Source: Christensenellaceae bacterium (GTDB lineage: Bacteria > Bacillota > Clostridia > Christensenellales > CAG-138). Taken from it: a stretch of 56,122 nucleotides of DNA. The stretch covers positions 1 through 56,122 of the forward strand of contig JAFLSU010000011.1 in the NCBI GenBank assembly GCA_022510765.1. Reading direction: 5' to 3'. Shown here one piece after another: positions 34,029-41,834 of the stretch; position 1 is the first letter of the stretch; every line of letters starts with the position of its first letter. The notes beneath the pieces are model-generated. The model worked only from the letters and a program-made list of their open reading frames with translations. It was not told the DNA's origin and did no database searches. The position numbers were made by a program, and so were the translations under genes.

Positions 34029-35090
34029 ATGAGAAAAATCGGTATCCTGACCGGCGGCGGAGATTGCCCCGGACTGAACGCTGTCATTAGAGGCGTTGTT
34101 GAAAAATGCGCCACAGCCGGCATAGAAGTCTTCGGTTTCCACGATGGCTGGCGCGGCGTTCTGAACGCTAATGGGCATTGGCTCACTTTGAACGAAGTTG
34201 AGGGCATTCAGACCATCGGCGGCACCATCATCGGAAGTTCAAGAACGAATGTTCTTGCCGACCCGAACGGTCCCGACAAAGTGGCGAACACCATGAAGAC
34301 CCTTGAGCTTGAAGGTTTGGTCGCTATCGGCGGCGACGATACGCTCGGCGTTGCAAACAAGCTGAGCAAGCTTGGTATCAACGTTATCGGCGTTCCCAAG
34401 ACCATCGACAATGACCTTAGCTGCACGGATTATACCTTCGGTTTCGAGACCGCATCCAACATTGCGATGGATGCTATCGACCGCCTGCATACCACGGCCA
34501 AGTCGCATTCTCGCTGTATCGTTGTCGAATGCATGGGCAGGCATACCGGCTGGATCGCCCTTCAGGCGGGACTTGCGGCGAACGCACATCTTGTACTCAT
34601 TCCCGAGTTCCCGAAGACCTTCGATGAGATAGTTTCTTTGGTCAAGCGCAGATACCTTCGCAGCGACAGGTACACCATCATCGCTGTAGCGGAAGGCTTC
34701 GAGCTTGCAGACGGGGATCAGATAGACCTTGGTCTCGATGCGTTCGGCAATAAGCTGCTTATCCAAAAGAACCTTGCAAAAAATCTTTCGGATATGATAG
34801 AAAAAGCAATGCGCAACGATCCCGAGCTTGGAAGCGATGCGAAGTATTTTGAGTGCCGTCCTGTCGTGCTCGGTCACGTGCAGCGCGGCGGCGCTCCCTG
34901 CGCTTTTGACCGCGTGCTTGGTACGCGCCTTGGTGTCAAAGCCGGCGAGCTCGTTGTTAACCACGATTACGGCAAGATGGTCGCTCAGTCCGGAAACAGC
35001 ATCATCGGCGCAGACTTGGAAACCGCAGTTACCGTCCGCAAGGAAGTTGACAAAGAATTTTATGATGCGGCATCCCTGTACTTTAAGTAA
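34029..35090 (+). CDS. 6-phosphofructokinase, probably pyrophosphate-dependent
   Basis: Phosphorylates fructose 6-phosphate at C1 in glycolysis. A 353-residue protein of the PFK-A fold: ILTGGGDCPGLNAVIRG at the N-terminus, the proton-transfer motif PKTIDND (Asp127), MGRHTGWIA and GHVQRGGAPCAFDR. Two positions decide the phosphoryl donor: residue 104 is Asp (GGDDT, where ATP enzymes have Gly) and residue 124 is Lys (PKT, where ATP enzymes have Gly). This Asp/Lys pair is the established signature of PPi-dependent enzymes. Some members with related sequences still use ATP, so the donor needs testing. GGAG is close upstream and a strong terminator follows. Confidence 0.88.
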   Translation: MRKIGILTGGGDCPGLNAVIRGVVEKCATAGIEVFGFHDGWRGVLNANGHWLTLNEVEGIQTIGGTIIGSSRTNVLADPNGPDKVANTMKTLELEGLVAIGGDDTLGVANKLSKLGINVIGVPKTIDNDLSCTDYTFGFETASNIAMDAIDRLHTTAKSHSRCIVVECMGRHTGWIALQAGLAANAHLVLIPEFPKTFDEIVSLVKRRYLRSDRYTIIAVAEGFELADGDQIDLGLDAFGNKLLIQKNLAKNLSDMIEKAMRNDPELGSDAKYFECRPVVLGHVQRGGAPCAFDRVLGTRLGVKAGELVVNHDYGKMVAQSGNSIIGADLETAVTVRKEVDKEFYDAASLYFK

Positions 35091-35125
35091 TAAATAAAAG
35101 CAGCGTTTAGCTGTATTCCTTTATG

Positions 35126-35168
35126 AACATGCATCCTGCTGATGATCCAGGGTGCATGTTTGTTTGTT
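35126..35168 (+). terminator. Terminator of the phosphofructokinase gene
   Basis: A 13-bp stem AACATGCATCCTG / CAGGGTGCATGTT (one wobble) with a 9-nt loop, then TGTTTGTT. Confidence 0.85.
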
Positions 35169-35305
35169 ATACACCAACGAACGCATTTGATTGATCTTTG
35201 GTTGTCCACGGCAATCGCTTACGAAATAGCGAATACTTTAAGAAAATAATCATGAGAAAGGGAGCACTTTTTACGTTTGAGATTAATGCAACCTTTATTT
35301 ATAAC
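35169..35305. other. Non-coding stretch before the hairpin array
   Basis: No gene, promoter pair or repeat that I can support. AAAGGGAG at 35267-35274 looks like a ribosome binding site but no ORF follows. Confidence 0.4.
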
Positions 35306-35421
35306 AGTGATGTTTGCTGCTTCGCAGCAAGTGAAGTTGCGTCGATGCCGCAGTGAGTCTTGTGCTTACGCACAAAGTGAAGCAAGGTGTTCCGCTTCAC
35401 GTCCAAATGACATTTCGTTTT
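35306..35421 (+). ncRNA. Array of four short hairpins with GTGAAG-type linkers
   Basis: Four small hairpins in a row: 35314-35330 (TTGCTG/CAGCAA, loop CTTCG), 35338-35352 (TGCG/CGCA, weak), 35360-35375 (TTGTGC/GCACAA, loop TTAC) and 35377-35400 (GTGAAGC/GCTTCAC). They are joined by near-identical linkers GTGAAG, GTGAGT and GTGAAG. A terminator follows directly at 35422, so the unit looks like a short transcribed structured RNA or the end of a mobile repeat element. No ORF is inside. The direction (+) is inferred only from the terminator, which is nearly symmetrical. Confidence 0.45.
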
Positions 35422-35460
35422 AAAAAGCCCAATTTGTCTTTCGGATAAATTGGGCTTTTT
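35422..35460 (+). terminator. Strong terminator after the hairpin array
   Basis: Perfect 14-bp stem AAAAAGCCCAATTT / AAATTGGGCTTTTT with an 11-nt loop. The A- and T-runs make it usable in both directions. Confidence 0.88.
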
Positions 35461-35502
35461 CGTGCGTGAGAGCGATCAAAAGGTGTATATGCAGGGGTAA
35501 AA

Positions 35503-35566
35503 ATGACCAAAAGTAGTGCGTACCGTCTTTGGTCAAAATCATTTGCGGCTTTTTCGCACTACTTTT
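35503..35566. repeat. Two interleaved inverted repeats
   Basis: TGACCAAA (35503-35510) pairs with TTTGGTCA (35528-35535), while AAAAGTAGTGCG (35509-35520) pairs with CGCACTACTTTT (35555-35566). The order is interleaved, so the RNA could form either of two hairpins or a pseudoknot. It lies 55 bp downstream of the minus-strand acyltransferase gene and could end its mRNA. Confidence 0.7.
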
Positions 35567-35620
35567 ATTTCCAACTGTCACCTATTCGACAAACCGGAAT
35601 TTATATTTATTTATCGCGAG

Positions 35621-36466
35621 TTATATTGGAATAATGCCGCAAGCAAAGCCAAATAGTTCTATGTGTTCAAATGCTAATTCTTGAAGAGATGTCGCATTTG
35701 CAGGAAGCACTTTTCCTGTTTCATGTCCGAAAAGGTATTCTGTTGCCTGTTTTGAATCATTGCAAGATCCGATAACAGAGAAGTTGGCAGCAAACTGTTT
35801 TATGTTTGACCTTTGGGAAAGGTTCTTTACCATGGGAGGATATAGTAGCCAACTATAGCAGAGAAACGCTTTGTACTGTACTGCTGGAAAATGCGCTGAA
35901 AAGAAGCGTTTTGCACTTTGAAAGGATGCTTTAACTGATTGGGGACTCAAATCTGCATTCTCCTGGATGTGACAGTTTATCACGGGCGCACCGGCTGGTA
36001 ATGCCACCTTTTGCTCTTTCGTAAATGTTATGTACGGCTCACCGATCGTTTCTTCGTCCAGATATATCATTTCAAAGGGTTGAAACTGTAATGCGCCGAT
36101 TTTAAATATAACGACGTTCATTATGTGCCGAAACCATATAACGTCTCCCTTTGTGATACCAACCCTGCCGGTTTTCTTGTAGTACAGTTTTGCCCGTAAG
36201 GAAACATCTCTAAAGGTGTCAAAAATAATGCTGTCAGGAATTCCTTTAGCTTTGTATTCGTCATACTTACGTAGCAAAAGATAAGTAACGATGGTCAATC
36301 GTGTTAATGGCATACGCTTGCATAAAGCAAAGTCAAAATCTTCCCCATGATATGCGGTTTCCGCAATTTCATTAATTAACTTTTCATCCTTACGAATTTT
36401 TTGCAGAACTGCCTGCTCAATATCGCGTATGTAATGCAACTCCGACATCAGTGTTTCTAAAATCAT
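35621..36466 (-). CDS. Acyltransferase-domain protein (GNAT-like C-terminal domain)
   Basis: A 281-residue protein resembling the two-domain 'GNAT-like' acyltransferases of Bacillota. The N-terminal helical part (about 1-120) is followed by the recognisable C-terminal domain: IFKIGALQFQPFEMIYL, then VINCHIQENADLSPQSVKASFQSAKRFFSAHFP, then AFLCYSWLLYPPM and SNIKQFAANFSVIG. The substrate is unknown. The start at 36466 is chosen for AGGAG 9-10 nt upstream; the frame stays open to 36607, but that part runs through inverted repeats and looks untranslated. It is a single gene between structured non-coding regions, suggesting an accessory origin. Confidence 0.78.
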   Translation of the reverse strand: MILETLMSELHYIRDIEQAVLQKIRKDEKLINEIAETAYHGEDFDFALCKRMPLTRLTIVTYLLLRKYDEYKAKGIPDSIIFDTFRDVSLRAKLYYKKTGRVGITKGDVIWFRHIMNVVIFKIGALQFQPFEMIYLDEETIGEPYITFTKEQKVALPAGAPVINCHIQENADLSPQSVKASFQSAKRFFSAHFPAVQYKAFLCYSWLLYPPMVKNLSQRSNIKQFAANFSVIGSCNDSKQATEYLFGHETGKVLPANATSLQELAFEHIELFGFACGIIPI

Positions 36467-36492
36467 ATATGCACTCCTAAAATTGTTAATTA

Positions 36493-36645
36493 GTACCTTT
36501 TTTCTTTCCTGTTCACATAGTTTTACAGCAAAAATCGCCCCTGATAAAATCAGAGGCGACAGTAATATCCGTGCGAAAAGGTACTCAATCGGCGGACAAA
36601 ATGGCACTTGATTTTATCAGTATAATAGAAATCATTTTGTCCACC
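36493..36645. repeat. Nested inverted repeats upstream of the acyltransferase gene
   Basis: Three sets: GTACCTTTT (36493-36501) with AAAAGGTAC (36576-36584), enclosing a hairpin TCGCCCCTGAT-AAA-ATCAGAGGCGA (36535-36559); CTGATAAAATCA (36541-36552) with TGATTTTATCAG (36609-36620); and GGCGGACAAAATG (about 36590-36602) with CATTTTGTCCACC (about 36633-36645). The remaining gap up to 36832 shows nothing further. Confidence 0.6.
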
Positions 36646-36832
36646 TCGCTTTCCTTGTTTTTATCATTATAGCACGCAAAAAACAATCTTGTCAATATTC
36701 AGTTACACTGTGGCCGCGAAAAATCTTCACCCTTCCCTTGACAGCCCTCCGGCTCCGAGTCTCTGACCGGGTGCAGTGTTACCAATCATTGACGCTTTAA
36801 CACAAACACGTATTGAAAATTCACATTATATC

Positions 36833-36862
36833 TTGTACAATCATTTGCTTTCATGGTATAAT
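36833..36862 (+). promoter_or_regulatory. Promoter of pepF
   Basis: -35 TTGTAC (36833-36838), 18-bp spacer, -10 TATAAT (36857-36862), about 40 nt before the start codon. Confidence 0.8.
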
Positions 36863-36903
36863 TGTGTAAATATAGTAGCAGTTTTTGCTGCATGGAGGTT
36901 ATT

Positions 36904-38706
36904 ATGGCAAAGCAAAAGAGCATTCCCAAGAGGAATGAAGTGGAAAAGCAATACACTTGGGCGCTTGAGGATATCTTTGCATCTGACGAACTTTGGGAAG
37001 ATGCGCTCAACGAATGCAGAACCTATCCCGAAAAGATAGCTGACTTCTGTGGACACCTTGGCGACAGCGCCGAAACGTTGTATAGCTACCTTCAATTCTG
37101 CGATGAACTCGATGTCAAGGTCACTCGCGTAGCAGAATACGCTATGCGCAAGGCGGATGAGGACACCGGAAACAGCTTCTATCAGGGCATGAAGGGTCGT
37201 TTTATGAGTGTTTATGTACAGATCGCAAGCGCAAGCAGCTTCGATACTCCGGAACTGCTCGCTATTCCTGATGATAAGCTTGAAGCTTTCATGAACGAGA
37301 AGCCCGAACTTAAGCTTTATGAGCGTAAGCTTAATAAGATCCGCAGCTTAAAGGCGCATATCCTTTCCGACGCAGAGGAAAAGCTCCTTGCCGCAGCAGG
37401 CGAGATTGCAAACGCGCCCGAGGAGATCGCCTCTTCCTTCCGCAACGCAGATCTCAAGTTCCCCTCCGTCAAGGATGCTGAGGGCAATGAATTGCAGGTT
37501 ACTCAGGGTTCCTATGTTCCGCTTCTTGAAAACCCCGATCCCAATGTGCGCAAAGCGGCTTTTGAATCGCTCCACGGCACCTTCGACAGCTTTAAGAACA
37601 CCTCGGCAGCATTTCTTGACTCCCAGGTAAAGCAGCTCATGTTCTACGCAAGAGCGCGCAAGTACGGCAGCACACTTGAAGCATCCCTTTCGCACACCGA
37701 GGTTCCCGTATCCGTTTACCACAATCTTATCAATGCCGTAAACGATAATCTCGAATACCTGCATAAGTACGTTGCCCTCCGCAAGAAGCTTATGGGTGTC
37801 GATGAGCTTCATATGTACGACCTGTACACGCCCATCATCGGCGATGCGGACTCGGAGATCCCCTATGAGGAAGCAAAGAAGATCATCGTCGAAGCGCTCC
37901 AGCCCCTTGGCGAGGATTATATCAATGTGCTTTGCGAAGGCTTCAACAATCGTTGGATCGACGTATACGAGAATGAGGGCAAGCGTAGCGGCGCATATTC
38001 TGCGGGCGGTGATCCCCATCCCTATGTTCTGCTCAACCAGAAGGATACGCTCGACAGCATGTTCACCATTGCTCACGAGATGGGTCATTCCCTCCACACC
38101 TACTATTCAATCAAGAATCAGCCCACCGCATACGCAAACTATGTCATCTTCGTAGCCGAGGTCGCTTCGACCTGCAACGAAGTTCTGCTTGTAAAGCATC
38201 TGCTTGCAAACACGACTGACAAGAAGGAAAGGGCATACCTTATCAACCACTTCCTCGAGCAGTTCCGCGGCACCGTCTATCGTCAGACCATGTTTGCCGA
38301 ATTCGAGCTTTGGATGAACGAATTTGCAGAAAAGGGCGAGACCCTTACCGCAGAAGCTCTTTGCGAAGCTTACTATGCGCTCAACAAGAAGTACTTTGGC
38401 GACGGAATCACCGTTGACAAGCTCATCTCGGTCGAGTGGGCAAGAATTCCGCACTTCTTCTATAATTTCTATGTATTCCAGTACGCAACCGGCTTCTCTG
38501 CGGCAGTAGCTATTGCAAATAGAATCCTTGCCGAAGGCAAACCCGCCGTCGATGATTATCTTAAGTTCCTCAGCTCCGGCAGCAGCATGGATCCCATCTC
38601 CCTGCTCAAGATCGCTGGCGTGGACATGACCACCGCAAAGCCCGTCAACGATGCGCTCAAGCTCTTTAACGAACTCATCGATGAGATGGATGAGCTGACC
38701 AAATAA
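36904..38706 (+). CDS. pepF: Oligoendopeptidase F
   Basis: A cytoplasmic zinc peptidase of family M3 that cuts short peptides. 600 residues, normal length. The zinc motif HEMGH is in MFTIAHEMGHSLHTYYS (about residue 387), with the third ligand Glu in the AEVASTCNEVLL stretch 25-30 residues later. The N-terminal helical domain begins with the typical IPKRNEVEKQYTWALEDIF, and the C-terminal part holds IPHFFYNFYVFQYATGFSAA. The start at 36904 has GGAGG 7 nt upstream. It is a single gene with its own promoter and a terminator that lies inside the convergent flippase gene. Confidence 0.96.
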   Translation: MAKQKSIPKRNEVEKQYTWALEDIFASDELWEDALNECRTYPEKIADFCGHLGDSAETLYSYLQFCDELDVKVTRVAEYAMRKADEDTGNSFYQGMKGRFMSVYVQIASASSFDTPELLAIPDDKLEAFMNEKPELKLYERKLNKIRSLKAHILSDAEEKLLAAAGEIANAPEEIASSFRNADLKFPSVKDAEGNELQVTQGSYVPLLENPDPNVRKAAFESLHGTFDSFKNTSAAFLDSQVKQLMFYARARKYGSTLEASLSHTEVPVSVYHNLINAVNDNLEYLHKYVALRKKLMGVDELHMYDLYTPIIGDADSEIPYEEAKKIIVEALQPLGEDYINVLCEGFNNRWIDVYENEGKRSGAYSAGGDPHPYVLLNQKDTLDSMFTIAHEMGHSLHTYYSIKNQPTAYANYVIFVAEVASTCNEVLLVKHLLANTTDKKERAYLINHFLEQFRGTVYRQTMFAEFELWMNEFAEKGETLTAEALCEAYYALNKKYFGDGITVDKLISVEWARIPHFFYNFYVFQYATGFSAAVAIANRILAEGKPAVDDYLKFLSSGSSMDPISLLKIAGVDMTTAKPVNDALKLFNELIDEMDELTK

Positions 38707-38725
38707 AACTTGACAGTTTGATTGT

Positions 38726-40258
38726 TTAAAGCTTTGAGCTGTACCGACATCGGTGCAGCTCGGTTTTTATCGTGCGCATGAGGAACGCGCATACCATACC
38801 GAGCAGACAAATTGCCGCAACATGCGCCGCAGTTAAAAGTGGTTGTGCATCGATCAACTTGGACGAGCCGACCGCATACTTCGAATAAAGGTATAGTATC
38901 GCGCCGATTGCGGTCGGCAACATGCTATCCGAAGCGGACAGCGGCCATATCCTCAGCACTCGTTTGATTTCAGAAAAACTTAGCATCAGTCTTATGAATT
39001 CACCGATTGACATTGAAATAAGATAACCGTAAATATGTAAGCTCGAAATCGCGCTCAGCACATAGATCAATATAAGCTGAGTTACCTCTCCTATTACGGC
39101 ATAAATAAGTACAAGCCTCTGCCGTTTCAAGCCGTTCAATACCGCTGTAGAAACTATTTGAAAGTAAATGATTGCTGCTTTGATCGATAAAAGAATGAAT
39201 ATCTCCATCCTTGGAACCATTCCGAACAGCAAATATGATAGCTGCTGCAAAAAAGGCAGAAAAGCAAAGTTTATGCAGCACGCAGCCGAGAGCGCAGCGT
39301 ACATGCTCTTTCCTATCAGTATCCTCAATCTATCCCTATTGCCTTCAAACGCGGCAGCCGAAACCGCAGGAAGCGATACGGTACCGACAGCCCCTACAAA
39401 TGCCATGGGCAGCATCACGAGCGGCACTGCGACGGAATTAAGCATTCCGAGCATTGAGAGCGCCATGCCCCTTGTGTAACCCGCAAGCATCAATCTGTTT
39501 GGCAGCAGCAATGAAGCTGCCGAAGCAAAAATCGTACTTGCAAGCCCTGTGAAAGCGGCAGGAACAAGAATTCCTGTCAAATCATGTGTGAGCGACGGTA
39601 TCACGGCAGGCTTTTCCCTGCCAAATTTTCGCATGTAGGAAGCGAACAGCAAACCAACGCTCACGAATTCACTGAACACCATTCCGAGGATTATCAAGAA
39701 TACAGTTTCGGAATTTGCGCCCCCGCCACGCTTTGACAGCAACAGAAATACCAGAATAAAGCGGGCGGACTGCTCCATCAGCTCCGAAACCGCCGTGGGA
39801 CGAACTCTGCCAACGCCATGGTGTATGGATTTTAATAAGTTTTCTATGCCCGTCATGAAGATACAAACGAGTATCAATATAAGGCTTCTTGCGGACGAAG
39901 CATCCCCTATCATCCTTGCCGCAATAGCGTTTCGAAACGAGAATATTGGAATTGCCATAAGGAAAAAAAGACCAAGATATATGCGGAAGGAATTGATGGC
40001 GAGCCGTCTTATGCTGCCTGGTTCTCTATTTGCTAACCCCGCAGCCATCGTGGTGACTGCCACATTCATGCCCGAAATGCAGATGGATACCGCAATCGAA
40101 TAGACCTGCATGACGAGCGATTGTAGGCCCAGTGCTTCCGTCCCCGCTAGATCCGTGAGCATCATGCGATAAACAAACCCAAGTATCTGCAAAAGCAGGT
40201 TGGATGACGCAAGGATGCACACCTTGTAGGTGTTTGAATTCTTCTTCGGCATGGACAT
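38726..40258 (-). CDS. SpoVB/MurJ-like polysaccharide flippase
   Basis: A 510-residue integral membrane protein of the MVF/SpoVB branch of the MOP exporter superfamily, predicted to flip lipid-linked cell-wall or cortex precursors. It has about 13-14 hydrophobic segments. The N-terminus LASSNLLLQILGFVYRMMLTDLAGTEALGLQSLVMQVY is the diagnostic SpoVB start, and GAVGTVSLPAVSAAAFEGNRDRLR follows mid-protein. Given SpoVT in the window, a spore-cortex role is possible. No ribosome binding site is seen; a TATAAA box lies 7 nt before the first ATG. Its last codons overlap the pepF terminator. Confidence 0.87.
   Translation of the reverse strand: MSMPKKNSNTYKVCILASSNLLLQILGFVYRMMLTDLAGTEALGLQSLVMQVYSIAVSICISGMNVAVTTMAAGLANREPGSIRRLAINSFRIYLGLFFLMAIPIFSFRNAIAARMIGDASSARSLILILVCIFMTGIENLLKSIHHGVGRVRPTAVSELMEQSARFILVFLLLSKRGGGANSETVFLIILGMVFSEFVSVGLLFASYMRKFGREKPAVIPSLTHDLTGILVPAAFTGLASTIFASAASLLLPNRLMLAGYTRGMALSMLGMLNSVAVPLVMLPMAFVGAVGTVSLPAVSAAAFEGNRDRLRILIGKSMYAALSAACCINFAFLPFLQQLSYLLFGMVPRMEIFILLSIKAAIIYFQIVSTAVLNGLKRQRLVLIYAVIGEVTQLILIYVLSAISSLHIYGYLISMSIGEFIRLMLSFSEIKRVLRIWPLSASDSMLPTAIGAILYLYSKYAVGSSKLIDAQPLLTAAHVAAICLLGMVCAFLMRTIKTELHRCRYSSKL
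38736..38769 (+). terminator. pepF terminator inside the convergent flippase gene
   Basis: A 12-bp stem GAGCTGTACCGA / TCGGTGCAGCTC (one wobble) with loop CA, then GGTTTTTA. It lies within the 3' coding end of the minus-strand flippase gene. Confidence 0.85.
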
Positions 40259-40364
40259 GATACATTTTATAGCAATGGTATCAGAAAAATGCCTTGTCTT
40301 ATCTATTTCATGTCAATTGTTTGGTTAAATTTTGTTGTCTTCAATAGTATTTGTCTGCTTTGGT

Positions 40365-40400
40365 ATCAAGCCTCAATCTCGTACAGGATCGAGGCTTGAT
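40365..40400. terminator. Hairpin between the orphan gene and the flippase gene
   Basis: Perfect 10-bp inverted repeat ATCAAGCCTC / GAGGCTTGAT with a 16-nt loop. No T-run, so termination is uncertain. Confidence 0.45.
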
Positions 40401-40507
40401 TACGAAACCATGATAAAAAAATGAGCAACACACCCTGAATTTATCGACATGGATCGACCCGTCCATCGGTAATTTACTTAAAAGCATTTATTGAGCCTTC
40501 CTCAATC

Positions 40508-40957
40508 TTAATTCCACTTGTACTGCATGCAGAGGTTCCCTTCGGTTATATTGCATTCAATAATAAGCTCATCAGAAAATCTTCTCCATTGCCTCTTCGG
40601 AATTACGCAAAACCGCCAAAACAGGTGATTAATTGTATAGAACTCGTCAATAAGCTCTATTTTTATCCCCTTTGACAGCATTTTGGATACCTTTGCTAAA
40701 GCAATCTTGTGTCCATAAAAATTAGGTCTTCTGCCCCAAGCATTATGATGAACCAACGCACAGCTAAAATCATAGATATCATCCATGCTAATCTCGATCG
40801 CAGCGTTCTTCGAAAACCCCTCAAGTTCTTGAATCCAAAAACCGTCAGGGAACGTAAAGGTCACATTATCCTTTATCTCAATTCTGTCAACAATGCAATC
40901 ATGTAAAATGACTGTAGGGTATGCGTTGCTCAATTCAAAACGAAATTCGGAATCCAT
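40508..40957 (-). CDS. Hypothetical protein, no recognised family
   Basis: A 149-residue soluble protein that I do not recognise. It alternates beta-like segments (YPTVILHDCIVDRIEIKDNVTFTFPDGFWI) with a middle region GRRPNFYGHKIALAKVSKMLSKG and a C-terminal aromatic part FYTINHLFWRFCVIPKRQWRRF. No signal peptide or membrane helix is visible. The pattern of 'ligand/immunity-like' small proteins is possible, but no motif supports it. It is probably co-directional with, but separate from, the Ntn-hydrolase gene 77 bp upstream. Confidence 0.6.
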   Translation of the reverse strand: MDSEFRFELSNAYPTVILHDCIVDRIEIKDNVTFTFPDGFWIQELEGFSKNAAIEISMDDIYDFSCALVHHNAWGRRPNFYGHKIALAKVSKMLSKGIKIELIDEFYTINHLFWRFCVIPKRQWRRFSDELIIECNITEGNLCMQYKWN

Positions 40958-41033
40958 TACCCGCTCTTTCTGTCTCCTTAATAATAATAGATTATTATGT
41001 TTTCAAAGCATTCCGCTCGCAGTTTCCGACCAC

Positions 41034-41768
41034 TCACCTTGCGGGCTTGAACACCTTATGCCTGTACCAGAAAGATTCGTCCTTTGTGAGCACCAATATA
41101 TCGATATCTCCGCCGCAGGTAGCCATCTTCATCTCGAATCGCTGTGATTTGATCGTAAGATCGACGAGGAAATCCGCAAAATCTATAGCATCCTTGAGGG
41201 GCATTAGCACATGGTTTACAAGCATCGGCGGCTGACCGTTCAAAAGCTTCGTGATAGCTGCTTGCTCCCCTGACCAGATCGAAGCGTAGCGCATCTTGCC
41301 GTTTTCCATATTGCTTCGCTTGATCTCCTTATTTACGGTGTAAACAAAGGGTTCGTCCTCATCGTATCCGCAGACGAAGAAGTTTACCTGAGGGAAGAAC
41401 TTAAACGCGTATGCTTGAAGCTTCTTTGCAACGCTGCTGACTGTATCCTTCGCGGAAAGCTCCTCAATTTCAAATGTGCGGATATAGTCGGAAACATTTT
41501 TTCCGTCCAAAATGCCCATGCCGCAAGCGGAAATACCCACCTTTACCTTGCTGAGGAGCATTATCTTCTGAGCATTGTCCGATTGGCTGAATATCGGAAC
41601 CGTGGGCGGCTGACCCGGCTGATTCAGACGGTTGATTATGCGCGGCTCGGTTGGCTGCATGATAGGCTGCCCGCCCGCAGGTTTCACGCTCGTTATCCCT
41701 ACGGTCTGACGGCTATCCGCCGCCATGACTATTCCATCAGGAACAAAAACTGAACACATTATCGACAT
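41034..41768 (-). CDS. Proteasome-like Ntn-hydrolase with N-terminal Ser
   Basis: About 244 residues with proteasome-beta/HslV features. The motif VPDGIVMAADSRQT matches the beta-subunit 'DGVVLAADSRAT' core. The second half of the site, AQKIMLLSKVKVGISACGMG, matches the 'KK(I/V)..L ... GfAGgtaD' region. If translation starts at 41768 (GGGTGG 5 nt upstream), removal of Met exposes Ser as residue 1; counting from it the motif Asp is exactly residue 17, as in proteasome subunits, and the candidate Lys33 is displaced to about 67 by a Pro/Gln-rich insert. A GTG at 41777 is an alternative start that would add three residues. Protease activity is inferred, not shown. Substrate and partner are unknown. 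Confidence 0.68.
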   Translation of the reverse strand: MSIMCSVFVPDGIVMAADSRQTVGITSVKPAGGQPIMQPTEPRIINRLNQPGQPPTVPIFSQSDNAQKIMLLSKVKVGISACGMGILDGKNVSDYIRTFEIEELSAKDTVSSVAKKLQAYAFKFFPQVNFFVCGYDEDEPFVYTVNKEIKRSNMENGKMRYASIWSGEQAAITKLLNGQPPMLVNHVLMPLKDAIDFADFLVDLTIKSQRFEMKMATCGGDIDILVLTKDESFWYRHKVFKPAR

Positions 41769-41834
41769 TTCTACCACCCTGCCTTTTATTTACAAAGGCT
41801 TCCTTTCTCAAATAATTGTTAATTCTATTAAATT

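Noticed and set aside
34239-34964. Minus-strand frame opposite the phosphofructokinase
   Set aside because: Antisense shadow of a well-conserved enzyme.
36467-36607. Upstream in-frame extension of the acyltransferase gene
   Set aside because: It runs through inverted repeats, and the good ribosome binding site is before the ATG at 36466.
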